Assembly: GCA_963921195.1 (NCBI GenBank)
Contig: OY992537.1
Location: 49,171,943-49,235,942, forward strand
Source: Pegoplata infirma
Taxonomy: Eukaryota; Arthropoda; Insecta; Diptera; Anthomyiidae
Direction of reading: 5' to 3'
Length of the DNA: 64,000 nucleotides
A program made the position numbers and the translations under genes. The notes under the pieces are model-generated. The model did no database searches. It had not been told where the DNA came from and worked only from the letters and a program-made list of their open reading frames with translations. Shown here piece by piece: positions 33,851 to 44,217 of this stretch. Every line of letters begins with the position of its first letter. Within the stretch, counting starts at the first letter, position 1.

Positions 33851-35920
33851 TATGATAATGTTTTCGGCTGGTGTCTAATTTTAAAAAAGTTGCAGTACGC
33901 CACCTCAGTTTGACTTTATAAGCTAACAATTAACGAAAAAGAAAACAAAAATTTTAGTTAATTGGGTAATAATTCACCTCGTGGTGAATAAAACCATTTT
34001 TCACCAGCTGGTGAATAAAAAGTAATATAAATTTTTTTCAACCAAAATTTTTTTTTGGTTTTTTCATCAATTTTTTTTTTTTTTTTTTCATTAATTTTTT
34101 TTTTCATCATTTTTTTTTTTCACCAATTTTTTTTTTTATCATTTTTTTTTTTTTCATCAGTTTTTTTATTCATCAATTTTTTTCATTCATTTTTTTTTCA
34201 TCAATTTTTTTTTATAATTTTTTTTTTTGTAATTTCTTTTTTGTTGTCATCAAAATTTTATTTGGAAAATTTTTTTTTTCTTCATCAAAACTTTTTTTCA
34301 TCAAACATTTTTTTTCACCAAAAATCATTTTCCCCTTTTTTTTACCAAAACTGCTTTTTCAACAAGTCTAAACTTTTACATAAAAATGTTCCATTTGTTT
34401 ATCAAATGTACGTAAATCAAGTGAGTTGTTAAATTCTTAGGTGCCGAATCTTTTAAATTCTCCAAAATGTAAAAACACTTTTTTGCACTTATTTTTGCCC
34501 TCATTTACCAAATGTACAGCTCTTTTGGTTTGGACTGCATCTTGCTTTCCACAGACACACTCAAAAAAAAAGTGAACTAAAATCTGGGAAAATTAACTCA
34601 ATTTTAAGAAAAAGAGGGAATGATTTGGCTCCAAAGATTTTTTTTCTTGGTTTTAGTTCATAATTTCCCAAAAATAAGGAAAACAAAGTTAATTAATTTT
34701 AAGCCAATTTTAACTAGAAAATGGGAAAAATTATATTACACTTTAGATCATTCACATTTTAAAACTAGATTGGTCTAGACCCTGGACCCATGGGTTCGGA
34801 CCCCATGGGTCCAGCCCCTGTTAACTCGAGACCCCGTTGGGTTCTTTAAGGGTCCCCATAGATTTTGACCCAAAACTTGTGTCCGTTTCGCTTTACCTTG
34901 CTTAGTTTTTGAGATACGGTAAATAGGGTCTTGAGAATCTTAAAAACTGGATAACTCAAAAAATATTATTCGGTGGGATTTCGGGTATAATTAATTTAAT
35001 TAATTTAATTAATTTCGGGTAGTCTGCGGAAGTGTTCTACGAGTCAAGAGCTAAAAAAATACCGTTGGAACTTTTCTCGTGTTGGCAGTATTTACCGAGA
35101 TATGTGCATATATAAAATCTCGGGAATTTCAAATTTTAGATCTAAAATTAGGGTTTTGAGACCCCGACAGATACGCAGAGCTAGGCTATTCCATATTTTT
35201 CTTTGCAGTCTATCTTTTGAAAATTTCTTCCGTTTCGCTCTATCTCGCTTAGTTTTCGAGATATCGCCATTTTGAATTTTTAACTAAATTTTAAGAAGTT
35301 ATTTACTAAATTCTCAGAAGTTATTCACTAAATTCTAAGAAGTACACTTCCTCAATTCAAAGAAGAGAAATACGATGATGTCTTTTTAGTAAATTTTAAC
35401 TAAATTTGAACTAAATTGTTTTTTAAGAAATATGTCTTAAAAATAAAGATACGTTTCTTAGATTTGTGGAAAATTTCTTTGGCAGTAAGAATTTTTTTCC
35501 TAATATTTAAAAACTCCATTTAAAGAAAACTATGAACTAATTATAAGTAAATGAACTAAACTTTTTTCCTCATAGTTAAGAAAATTTCTCATTTTTTAGT
35601 TAAATTTAACTAAATTTTAGGAAATTCATTATAAATTTTCAAAGACATTTTTTCCTCAATTTTAGTTATGTCTTTTTTTTCAGTGCAGATGGACAGATGT
35701 ATATAACTGGAGTGTTATATATTATTGTCTGTATCATTAATATACATATAAACTTAATGGGGTCCTCGACTGATATCTCAATTCGTTTTGCATGGAATAG
35801 AAAAGTAATATATATTTTTCTAAAAAAAATACTTTGCTTTGGCAAGTTCACCCAAATCTTCCGCAAAACATTATCATGATTTAATGTTTTGGACAAGAGT
35901 ACAAAATTCGCAGGCATTAT
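33851..35920 (+). mobile_element. Family A, copy 3 (with B element inserted)
   Basis: Left TATGATAATGTTTTCGGCTG, palindromes at about 33973-33988 and 34000-34015, T-rich core, E relic, right CCGCAAAACATTATCATG ending 35878, tail to about 35920. A B element (34558-35685) sits inside the E relic; joining the two sides restores the uninterrupted phrase CTGCATCTTG...CAGACAGATGG seen in copy 4 (reverse complement of 42862-42900). Confidence 0.75.
34558..35685. mobile_element. B element, copy 2, CACTC...CAGTG ends
   Basis: CACTCAAAAAAAAAGTG at the left and TTTTTTTCAGTG at the right, flanked by CA on both sides (34556-34557, 35686-35687), inferred from the uninterrupted site in family A copy 4. This suggests a two-base target duplication, here CA rather than TA. 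Contains the block shared with 2640-3160 and a perfect AATTAATTTAATT repeat (34990-35012). No protein. Confidence 0.7.
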
Positions 35921-36021
35921 TCAAAAATTACTTAAAAAAAAGTTTTTTTATACAAAATAAAATATTTCTAATCAAATATGTTATTTTTTTCTCGTTAGAA
36001 AATTTATTGTGAGAGTATTTA
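35921..36021 (+). repeat. Family E right end, first part
   Basis: GTGAGAGTATTTATA is the E right subterminal sequence (reverse complement of about 62972-62990). It continues after the inserted element at 37328. Confidence 0.55.
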
Positions 36022-36382
36022 TACACTCAAAAAAAAAATATTGTAAAACTAGCAAAAAAAATGGTTAAAATTAGCAAAAAAATCTGTAGTTTTGGACGTT
36101 GCAAAAATTTTGGTAATATTAGCAAAACCATTTTGCTAATCAAAAAATTAGGAAAAAAATGGTAAAATTACAAGAATACCATTTTATTTTTGTAAAAAAT
36201 CAACCTTGTAAAATTATCAAAAAATATGGTAAAATTACCAAAAAAAATGGTAAAATTGAAATAGATAAAAAAAATTTGTAATTTGGTAAAAAAAACTGTT
36301 TTATTTAGTATTTTTTTTTTCTCTGGTTAGTAGTTGATTTAAAATTTGGTGAATATACTAAAAAAATGTTTGCCTGTTTTTG

Positions 36383-36527
36383 AGCACCACGTTCTTTAAA
36401 TGTAGTAATAGCAGCATCAACTATTACTTCAGTTGTTGGATGGTTTCTTCGGCTTGATGGTGGCAGCATCTTCTTTTGCCTACTTCTCAGCAGCTGTAGT
36501 TGCAGTAACTGGACTTCCAACAACATC
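36383..36527 (-). pseudogene. Histone H1 fragment (N-terminal tail to start of globular domain)
   Basis: Minus strand encodes, in one frame, DVVGSPVTATTAAEK, a stop, then AKEDAATIKPKKPS; after a small deletion the frame moves and reads HPTTEVIVDAAITTFKERG. The last part is the start of the linker-histone globular domain (family pattern SHPPT..MV.A.I..LKERGGSS), and the Ala/Lys/Pro-rich part is the N-terminal tail. H1 binds linker DNA at the nucleosome entry/exit. The similarity ends abruptly after KERG, about 20 residues into the globular domain, where element sequence resumes. The start codon is not intact and there is a stop and a frameshift, so it is a dead captured fragment, without introns. 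Confidence 0.8.
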
Positions 36528-36960
36528 AAAATCCAAAATGATTTTTTTTTCACTTAAACACTTTAAACAAAAAACTTAAAGAACAACACTTCACTTTTTT
36601 TATTTTTTGCGTCATTTTTTTAGCTTAAGTAGAACAAATGAGAATTGCGTAGTAGTCTACACAAGAAATTTCTTACATTTTCATGTAAAATTTGTAAAAA
36701 ATTAACAATTTTTTTTCGAATTTTTAATTTTTTTCACATGTACTTAAAAAAAAAATAAAAAAAAACTTTTGGATATTAAAGATTAGATATCTAACTATGT
36801 GTTAACATTTTAAAAAAATTATTTTTCAAAATTATCAACTTTTTATTAACAATTTAGGTGGAAAATTTTAAAAAAATTTCATATAAAATTAGCAAAAAAT
36901 ATGGTAAAATTACCAAAAAATATGGTAAAAAATACTAAAAATTGTGTAGCCTATTTTTGA

Positions 36961-37030
36961 GCGCACATGCAGTTGATGGATGGCTACTTTGCTATGGTGT
37001 TGGCAGCATCATCAATCTGCAATGAGTTTT
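36961..37030 (-). pseudogene. Second, more decayed histone H1 fragment
   Basis: Minus strand GATGATGCTGCCAACACCAT... AAG, stop, CCATCCATCAACTG aligns with GATGCTGCCACCATCAAGCC... CCATCCAACAACTG of the first fragment. Its flanks (AAAGTGTT...ACTCAT and GCTCAAAAATAGGC) also match the flanks of the first fragment, so a block was duplicated within the element. Much shorter and more diverged. Confidence 0.6.
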
Positions 37031-37327
37031 TTTTTACACTAGAACACTTTAAACATTTTTTTTTTTAAAACGAAGAAAAAAATAAAAAGTATTACCATTT
37101 CTTTAAGGAAAATACTAATATTTTTGCTAAAATTATAGTAAAATAAAAAAAAGAACTAGCAAGAAAATATAGTAAAAGTACCACAAAATTTTTGTATTTT
37201 AACAATAGTAAATTGCCAAAAAAAACTGTAAAAGTTAAATTTTTACAATTTTTTTTGCTAAAGTTTGGTTGAAGTAAATTACAACACCTTTTACTAATAT
37301 TTTGACTAAGTTATTTTTTTGAGTGTA

Positions 37328-37375
37328 GATTAGGCCAAGTCGAATTTAACTTTTCTACTTGTTTTATACTCTTAT
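37328..37375 (+). repeat. Family E right end, second part
   Basis: GATTAGGCCAAGTCGAATTTAACTTTTCTACTTGTTTT is the E terminus, continuing the sequence interrupted at 36022. Confidence 0.65.
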
Positions 37376-37408
37376 TATTTTATTTGGGTAAATTATTTTT
37401 CAAATATC

Positions 37409-37618
37409 CGCCAACCAGAGCCGCTATGTGTATTTCAAAATTTTTTGAAGAGACTTTAATAACAGCTAAATTTGGTACTTTTACGCTCTTTTTAATAATT
37501 CAAATTAACAGAAATGGAAAATTTGCAATATTATTTGAATAATTATGAAAGAAATATTTTAACACTCTTTGAAAAATGTTAAAAAACACATAGCGGTTTT
37601 TGTTGGCGCACCGACAAT
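37409..37618. mobile_element. 210-bp MITE with CGCCAAC ends
   Basis: CGCCAACCAGAGCCGCTATGTG at the left mirrors CACATAGCGGTTTTTGTTGGCG at the right; the inverted repeat extends about 45 bp (TTTTTTGAAGAG / CTCTTTGAAAAA). No protein. Confidence 0.7.
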
Positions 37619-38251
37619 ATGTACATATTTCTTTTCTATTAAAAAAACCAAATGTATTAATTAATATTATTTTGCATTTTTTCTTTTGACCTCCAGCCGC
37701 CTTACCTCATTAAAAGCTATACAGTCTGTTATTACGCCATTTATATATATTTTTAAATATATCCTCTTTTTACATAATTATTTTTATTTCCATAATTATA
37801 ATAAAAATTATCTTCAAATTTTGACACAATCACATTTATTCATTAATTCATTGTCTTATAATTGGCTTTTTGATAAAAATGAAATTTATGTATGAATTCG
37901 TATATATGTATAACCACAATTATATGATTAATGTCTTTCATACAAAAATATGTTTAACCGCATTTACAGCGGCTGCTGGCTTTTTACAATCTACTTTTTA
38001 ACAAGTGTCATATTAATATCATATACATTCATTGAAAACCCACTTGGGCTCCTGGGCCTTGAAAACAATTCGTCGTTAAAATAAAGTGAAAAAAAAAAAT
38101 CTACGTAAAAGTTGATGACATGTAAACAATTATACAAGAAATATATAAAATGAATGAAGAATGAAATGAAATTAAAAAAAAATAAAATGAAAACATAAAT
38201 TTAATAACAATATTTATAAAAACAAAAAAAAAAATCATTTAAAAATTTATG
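37619..38251. other. AT-rich, no gene recognised
   Basis: No repeat copy or gene recognised; 38040-38075 is a small less AT-rich patch (CCACTTGGGCTCCTGGGCC). Confidence 0.4.
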
Positions 38252-38684
38252 TCGAGGGCTTATATTTAAAAACAGATATCTGCAAAGTTAAATTTTTTCA
38301 AGACAGACAACAAAACAATGTTTAGAAATATATTTTTAGTTTTAAATAATTTTTTCGGAGAAAAGCAATCCGTTATGCCAGCCGAGTTTGAAAATGTTTC
38401 TATTGCAACCACCAAATTTTTTGAATGTGAAAAAAAACATTAGTTATGACAACAGTAATTCGTTTATAACAACAAAACATTTGTTGCTTTAAAAAAAATG
38501 TTGCTACTCGCAACTGAAATAAATTCGTTTGACACAACGAATATGTTTTCTTTATAATTCTCGTAGTCGATAGCAATCGAAATTCTATTTGAACGTGAGA
38601 TCTTTCAATTTTTCTAATGCCTAAAAGTATGCTTTGTTATTTGATAACACTGCATATTTTCACCATTTAAACATAAGCCCTCGA
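38252..38684. mobile_element. TCGAGGGCTTAT TIR element
   Basis: TCGAGGGCTTATATTTAAA at the left and TTTAAACATAAGCCCTCGA at the right are inverted, and TATG lies next to both ends. The interior (38365-38545) contains ATGCCAGCCGAG and repeated GACAACA/TAACAACA words like those of the 8.2-kb MITE, suggesting a nested copy. Confidence 0.65.
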
Positions 38685-39128
38685 TATGTCCTTCTCACTA
38701 CAATATCCGTATGAAATGCGTTTTTATTACAAAAAAAAAAAAAACGTTTTATATTATAACAACATATCCGTTTCCCGTTGATGAAATATCTTACACATAC
38801 ATATATACAGTTCTTTTTTGCACATACATGTTAACGTATTCTAGAGTAAAATGCACACAATTCACCAACAAACAATAATAGTCTGTGTGCCAACGTGAGT
38901 GTTTGTCTGGTGTTGTAGAAGTTCAGATGACAGTAGTCCGTAGTTGTCATTTATAAAAAGTTGTCATATGCATACATGCCATTTTTAGTGATAAAGTCAA
39001 AAATATTTTTTTAACACTTTAAGTGTAAAGTTGATGTTTTTTCGTTTTGTTTTTTAAACTTAAATACTACAGTACTTGACCAAAGTATGGAAAATTTTTT
39101 ATAATTTGGATTAACTAAATTAATGCTA
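38685..39128. other. AT-rich, no gene recognised
   Basis: No repeat copy or gene recognised. Confidence 0.4.
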
Positions 39129-39330
39129 GGCGCCCCAGTAGGCTAGTTGGTAGCGTGCTAGCCTATGAGTCTGGGGGTCGTGGGTTCGATTCCCACCAGA
39201 GGCCTTGGTCTGATTCGCTACAACGAGAAGAAGGTCATTGTTACCAGTTCTCGGTTAGGTAAAATTAGTAAATAATTTGTAATTATATGGTAATTCTTAA
39301 TAAAAAAAAAATAAAATCAATGCTTGCAAA
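39129..39330 (+). repeat. tRNA-derived SINE-like element, copy 2
   Basis: TAGGCTAGTTGG (39139-39150) fits the A box and GGTTCGATTCC (39183-39193) is a perfect B box, spaced as in a tRNA. The head ends near CCCACCAGAGGCC; a tRNA-unrelated body (TGATTCGCTACAACGAGAAG) follows, then an A-rich stretch (39300-39315). The anticodon arm does not pair, so it is a SINE rather than a tRNA gene. The body start matches 16068-16086. Confidence 0.75.
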
Positions 39331-39344
39331 AGGCCTGCAAAATA

Positions 39345-39526
39345 TGTATTATAGTATTATTTTCAATTGAGTCGTTGTTGTTTTTACAAACAATTTAATT
39401 GTATTGACAAAGCAAATAAGTGATATTTTATTCAACAACACAATTTGTCAATACAATTAAATTTTTTGTTAATACAACAACAAATTAGTTGAAAATGAGT
39501 CTACAGCAAAACTTTGTTTTTCTGTG
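39345..39526. mobile_element. CACAGAAAA-type MITE, partial
   Basis: Right end TTTTTCTGTGTGC (39514-39526). The interior has repeated and inverted AATACAATTAAATT / AATTTAATTGTATT and ACAACAACAAATTAG words. The left terminus is not clear. Confidence 0.5.
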
Positions 39527-39529
39527 TGC

Positions 39530-39690
39530 GGTAGTAGGGCTTCCAATCGGGATTGGTTTTTCTGAATCCCGGGAGTCGGGATTGAAGAAAAATTTTAGGG
39601 ATCCCGATTTCGGGATCCCGGGATTTTCGGGATATTTCCGGGATTTTCAAAAATTTTCAGTATTTTCTGTCACACTGTCCACGCGTTCGT
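39530..39690 (+). repeat. CCCGGGA-rich repeat terminus
   Basis: TAGGGCTTCCAATCGGGATT then several TCCCGGGATTTTCGGG words; this is a worn copy of the terminus also found at both ends of the insertion 15822-16857. Confidence 0.6.
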
Positions 39691-39876
39691 AAAGATTAGA
39701 AAAGTTCTGTTGAAGTTATGAACTTAAAAAAAAGGGCGTATTCGGTTATCTTTCTTATCTTTCGTCGTGGCACATTGTTATCAACTTTTAGTGAGCATGA
39801 GTTAAAAAAATTACATAAATTCTCGAATTTTTGCATAAGTGATTCATTTTTTTGCTAAAGCTTGCTTGATTTTTAT
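39691..39876. other. Unassigned spacer
   Basis: No feature recognised. Confidence 0.4.
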
Positions 39877-40555
39877 ACCCTCCAACTACAGTATGGGGGT
39901 ATACTCACTTTGTCATTCCGTGTGTAACGCATCGAAATATCGGTCGAGGACCCCATACAGTATATTTGTTATTGGTCAGTGATCGATTTTAAGACATTCT
40001 AGCGATGTCCGTCCGTCCGTCCAACCGTCCGTCTGTCCGTCGTCCGTCTGTAGTTAACACGATGCAGTCCAAAATAAAAGAGCTAGACCCCTCAAGTTTG
40101 GCATAAATATGTCTTATGGTCCTAGGCGGGTCAAGTTCGGAAATATACTAAATCGGGCCAGGGGGAACTTAAAAATGCCAATTTTTTAGACGTTTTTATG
40201 TATTTTTATGAAACAAATGAAACATTTTTATGTTCGCAGAAGTTTAAAGTCCTGCGCTTGGACCCAGCGGATTAAAAAATTTTCCTTTTTTTTTGCCCGC
40301 CCCTCTTTTAAGGGCGTGGATAAAAATTAGTTTAAATTATTATAAAACTATAATACTTTAGTGCACAAAGAAGACAAAAATTAACTTGTAATCATATACC
40401 GCGAGGGCCAAGGATTCCCCCAGCTCACCGACCCCTCCCCCACCTTGCCCCTCCCCCCTAAAAAACACCCCTGTCAATTTTTTTTTTTATAATTTGTTTA
40501 CATGTTGGAGGGTATAAAAATTCGGCACAGCCGAATTTCACACTCTTACTTGCTT
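39877..40555 (+). mobile_element. Family E, copy 3 (best-kept short subtype)
   Basis: TATACCCTCCAACTACAGTATGGGGGTATA at the start; TTGGAGGGTATA inverted near the end; then ATTCGGCACAGCCGAAT (perfect 7-bp stem, 3-nt loop) and TTTCACACTCTTACTTG. Core GTCCGTCCGTCCAACCGTCC (40009 on) is the microsatellite. 680 bp, no protein. Confidence 0.8.
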
Positions 40556-40659
40556 TTTTTAATAATGATGTTTTTAAATAAAATTTTTTGTTTTTATTTT
40601 GTTTAATTATCTTTGAAAAAAAACTTATTGTTAGAATTTTTTTTTGGAAACAGGATAAC
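40556..40659. other. AT-rich spacer
   Basis: No feature recognised. Confidence 0.4.
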
Positions 40660-41019
40660 TACACTCAAAATATTTTGTAGGCAAAAACAAATGAAAAACA
40701 CACTTAAAACAAGTGAATAAACAATCCCTGTAATTATTCATTAGTTTTAACAAACATCAACATTTATTTTTTACTGTTGACAAAATTTTCTAAAATAAAT
40801 AACATTAAACATTAAAAATTACGCTTTCTTCATTATTTTTTACCAACAAATTCGAAAAAAATAACCTACGAAAACATTAAAAATTAATGATAGTTCTGTT
40901 ATTTTTACCAACAAATTCCAAAAAAATAACCTACGAAAACAATAAAAATTAATGATTTCGTAGGTTATTTTTTACAATTTTCTATTGAAATATTTTTTTA
41001 AAAAATTTTAATTAAATTT

Positions 41020-41085
41020 TGGGGAATCGATCCCGCAATCAACTACATTCTGGCCAGACACTCTACCCATCGTGCCAAAGTCACC
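41020..41085 (-). other. tRNA-like module in element L
   Basis: Minus strand TGGCACGATGGG (41067-41078) fits the A box and GGATCGATTCC (41023-41033) matches the B box at ten of eleven positions. Spacing is tRNA-like. Sequence differs from the module in element C, so two tRNA-like heads were acquired independently. Confidence 0.6.
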
Positions 41086-41110
41086 TAATACAAACATGTT
41101 TTTATATTTC

Positions 41111-41904
41111 TACACTCAAAAGAAAAACTCTGTCAAAAAATCTGTAAAACGACTTTCAATTTGAATTAGCAATCTTTTAGCAGATTGTTCTGCTGAGAAG
41201 GATATTTTTAGTAAAATCTCTGTCATTTAGTTTAAGAAAATAACAGACATTTTACTATGCTTATACTGATTTTGTTTGCTGAATTTCATTATTTTTTCAA
41301 GAAATTTTTTTATATAAAAAAAAAAAGCAGAACAGATTGTCAGCAGATTGCTCTGCTGAAATCAGCAGATTGATCTGCTGAAATCAGTAGATTGTTCTGC
41401 TGAAATCAGCAGATTATTCTGCTGAAATCAGCAGATTTTTTCTGCTAAAATCAGCAGATTTTTCTGCTAAAATCAGCAGATATTTCTGCTGATTTCAGCA
41501 GATCAATCTGCTGATTTCAGCAGAGCAATCTGCTGACAATCTGTTCTGCTTTTTTTTTTTATATAAAAAAATTTCTTAACAAAATAATGAAATTCAGCAA
41601 ACAAAATCAGTATAAACATAGTAAAATGTCACACATGTTTAATAACTAAAACGCCAGATAAAAGTATAAGCTTCCGTAGCGTAGTGGTTAAGAAGTGTAC
41701 TTTCAAATCGGAAGGTGGCGAGTTCGATGCTGGCTGGCGCCGTATGTTTTTTTTTTTTTTTTATTGTTATATTTATTCACCTCTTATGACAGATATTTAG
41801 CAAACCGTGTCTGCTAAAATCAGCAGATTTCTCATATGGCTCAAAATGGGTGTATTTTCAGCAGATTTATCTGCTGATTGGACAGAGAATTTATTTTGAG
41901 TGTA
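41111..41904 (+). mobile_element. TA-flanked element C, copy 2
   Basis: TACACTCAAAAGAAAAACTC to ATTTATTTTGAGTGTA, TA at both edges. Longer than copy 1 because the left half with its TCTGCTGAAATCAGCAGA array is present as an additional inverted block (41315-41560). About twelve such near-palindromes. tRNA-like module at 41670-41738. Confidence 0.75.
41670..41738 (+). other. tRNA-like module in element C copy 2
   Basis: TAGCGTAGTGG (41677-41687) resembles an A box and GAGTTCGATGC (41720-41730) a B box. The loop around TTTCAAAT could represent a former anticodon loop, but the stems no longer pair well. Followed by a long T run (41745-41762), which would stop RNA polymerase III. Confidence 0.6.
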
Positions 41905-42275
41905 TAAATAATTTTTAATTATTTTTAGAAATATAATAACATAATTTTTTTTTCTTCAAAAAAATAACCTACTTGTGTAGGTAAAAAATATCTCATTAAA
42001 AAATACCAACAATTTAAAAAAAATTACTTACACAAATCATTAAAAATTTAAAGAATAATCAGTAGTTTTTACTTACAGAACAAAAATAAATGACTTTAAA
42101 AATTAAATGTTAATGAAAGTCTTTATTTTTTAGTGTGTTATTTTTGAAACAAGGGATAGAAGCAGTCATTAATAAAAACTGAACATCAAACAAATGTTTT
42201 TTCTTTTAAAAACGACTAAACGTACAACTTTTTAAATAAACTACAATCAGTTAATGACATAATTTTTTAAGTGTA

Positions 42276-42450
42276 AATATTTCTTTAAAATTAGCAAAAT
42301 AATATCTGCTGATTTCTGCTATGTTTACAAAATGACAGAGAATTTCATTTAAATATCCATTTCAGCAGAAAAACCTGCTTTAAGTTTGCTAACTCCAACT
42401 AAAAGCTGATTTCCAGATTTTTTGACAGAGTTTTTCTTCTAAGTGTACAA
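42276..42450. repeat. Element C right-end remnant
   Basis: ATCTGCTGATTTCTGCTATG and TTTTTTGACAGAGTTTTTCTTCTAAGTGTA match the C terminus in order. The rest of C is missing. Confidence 0.6.
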
Positions 42451-42654
42451 AAAATATTAAAAGGTTTGCAAAGTTTTTTTTCATAATTTATTTTTTTTTT
42501 TTTCAATAAAACTTTTTTTTAAAAAAAAATTGTCAAGATGCAGTTTCATGCAGTTAAATGTTAATTCTTGAAAAATTATTTTGTATCATGTAGTGTTACT
42601 ACTTATTGTTTCCAATGTCAAGAAAAAAAAAAACAGAAATTTAGAAAAAAAATG
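42451..42654. other. AT-rich spacer
   Basis: Poly-T and poly-A stretches; no feature recognised. Confidence 0.4.
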
Positions 42655-44217
42655 CCTGGGAATTTTGTACTCTTGTCCAAAACATTAAATCATGATAATG
42701 TTTTGCGGAAGGTTTGGGTGTACTTGCCAAAGCAAGTTTTTTTTTAGAAAGAATACTGTTATATTACTTTGCTATTCCTTGCAAAACGAGATGAAATATC
42801 AGTCGAGGTCCTCATTGAGTTTATATATTATTGATCCATTTCTAAGACACTCTAGCTATATACATCCGTCCATCTGTCTGAGGAAAACAAGATGCAGTCC
42901 AAACCAAAAGAGCTGTACGTTTAGTAAACAAGTGCAAAAATAAGTGCAAAAAAGTGTTTTTACATTTTGGAGAGTATAAAACATTCGGCACCTAAGAATT
43001 TAACACTCTCACTTGTTTTATGTACATTTGATAAACAAATGGAACATTTTTATGTAAAAGTTTAGACTTGTTGAAAAAGTAGTTTTGTTAAAAAAGGGGA
43101 AAATGATTTTTGGTGAAAAAAAATGTTTGATGAAAAAAAGTTTTTGATGAAGAAAAAAAAATTATAGAAATTTTGATGACAACAAAAAAAAAATTAAATT
43201 ATGAAAAAAAAAAATTTAAAAAAAAAAATAAAAAAAAAAATAATTTAATAAAAAAAAATGATGGAAAAACTAAAAAATTTATGAAAAAAAAATTTGATAA
43301 AAAAAAAATTAAATGAAAAAAAATATAAAAAAAAAAAAATTAAGAAAAAAAAAATAATGAAAAAAAAAATTGATGAAAAAAATTATTGATGAAAAAAAAA
43401 ATTTGGTGGGATAAAAAAATTTTATGAAAAATAAATTTAATGAAAAAAAAAAAATAAATTTAATGAAAAAATAAATTTAATGAAAAAAAAAAATTAATAA
43501 AAAAAAAAAATTGATGAAAAAAAAAATTAATGAAAAAAAATTAATGAAAAAAAAATTTATGAAAAAAAAATTTTTTTGTTGAAAAAAATGTATGTTACTA
43601 TTTATTCATTAGCTGGAGAAAAATGGTTTTATTCACCACGAGGTGAATTATTATTCAAGTTACACACCCAAGTTACTAAAGCTTTTGGTTTTAAGAAAAT
43701 GAGAATACACTCAAAAAATTATGTAGGTAAATTCCAGTGAATATTCACTTAAAACAAATGAAATTTTATTTAAAAAACCAGTCCACCATTTTTTCGTTTA
43801 AAATAAAAACATATTACAGTCAATTTTTAATGTTATTTTAATGACTATCCAAAACATTAAAAAACTAGTGAATATTCACTTATTTTGTATTGAAATACAG
43901 TAAAACTATAGAAGAAATTTTTTACTGCCGAAATTGAATGTAACAGAAAATTCAGTTTTAAGACAGTAAATTATTTTTTTTAAACTTTAAACAAAAACAG
44001 TAGAAAACAAGAAATCCATATTAAAATTAATGATTTTTCTTTTAAAATAACTTAACTGATTAATTTTTAAAATAACCTACAAGCAGTTAATGACTTAATT
44101 TTCTTAGTGTAGTAATTCTTGTTTTCTTTTTCGTTAATTGTTAGCTTATATAGTCAAACTGAGGTGGCGTTCTGCAACTTTTTTAAAATTAGACACCAGC
44201 CTAAAAACATTATCATG
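42655..44217 (-). mobile_element. Family A, copy 4 (reverse)
   Basis: Reverse orientation: AATTTTGTACTCTTGTCC, then CATGATAATGTTTTGCGG (42691), a longer E relic than in other copies (42775-43010, still with TCCGTCCATCTGTCTGAG), A-rich microsatellite (43090-43580), the palindrome pair near 43607-43650, and the left motif AAAAACATTATCATG ending 44217. A TA-flanked element (43708-44109) interrupts it. Confidence 0.75.
43708..44109. mobile_element. 402-bp TA-flanked element in family A
   Basis: CACTCAAAAAATTATGTAGG to CTTAATTTTCTTAGTG with TA on both sides (43706-43707, 44110-44111). The uninterrupted site is visible in family A copies 2 and at 56661 (AATGAAAACAGTAATTCTTG). Its ends match element L, so it may be an internally deleted L. 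Confidence 0.75.

Larger units (their letters stand above)
36022..37327 (-). mobile_element. TA-flanked element H carrying histone H1 pieces
   Basis: Ends TACACTCAAAAAAAAAATA and TTATTTTTTTGAGTGTA with TA at both edges (36022-36023, 37326-37327). Removing it rejoins a family E right end, ...GTATTTA TAGATTAGGCCAAGTCGAAT, matching the reverse complement of 62960-62990, so one insertion event with TA duplication is directly visible. Interior repeats GGTAAAATTACCAAAAAA and related words many times. It carries two copies of a histone H1 5' fragment on the minus strand (36383-36560, 36961-37030). Confidence 0.8.
40660..42275 (-). mobile_element. TA-flanked element L (with element C nested)
   Basis: TACACTCAAAATATTTTGTAGG at the left; ATGACATAATTTTTTAAGTGTA at the right. 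The right end matches the end of the small element at 43708-44109 (AATGACTTAATTTTCTTAGTGTA) and the left one matches its start. Repeats of AATAACCTACGAAAACA lie at 40860-40980 and again after the nested element. It contains a tRNA-like module (41020-41085, minus) and element C copy 2 (41111-41904). Confidence 0.7.

Noticed and set aside
34055..34432. Phe-rich membrane protein of 125 residues
   Set aside because: It is translated TTTTTCATCAAT microsatellite; similar frames arise at 830, 25042 and 26001 for the same reason.
34557..35686. LTR retrotransposon bounded by repeated family A halves
   Set aside because: The flanking A halves are different parts of one element, not direct repeats, and no gag or pol sequence is visible.
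39129..39205. Functional tRNA gene
   Set aside because: A and B boxes are good but the anticodon and acceptor arms do not pair, and a repeated non-tRNA body follows; it is a SINE-like head.
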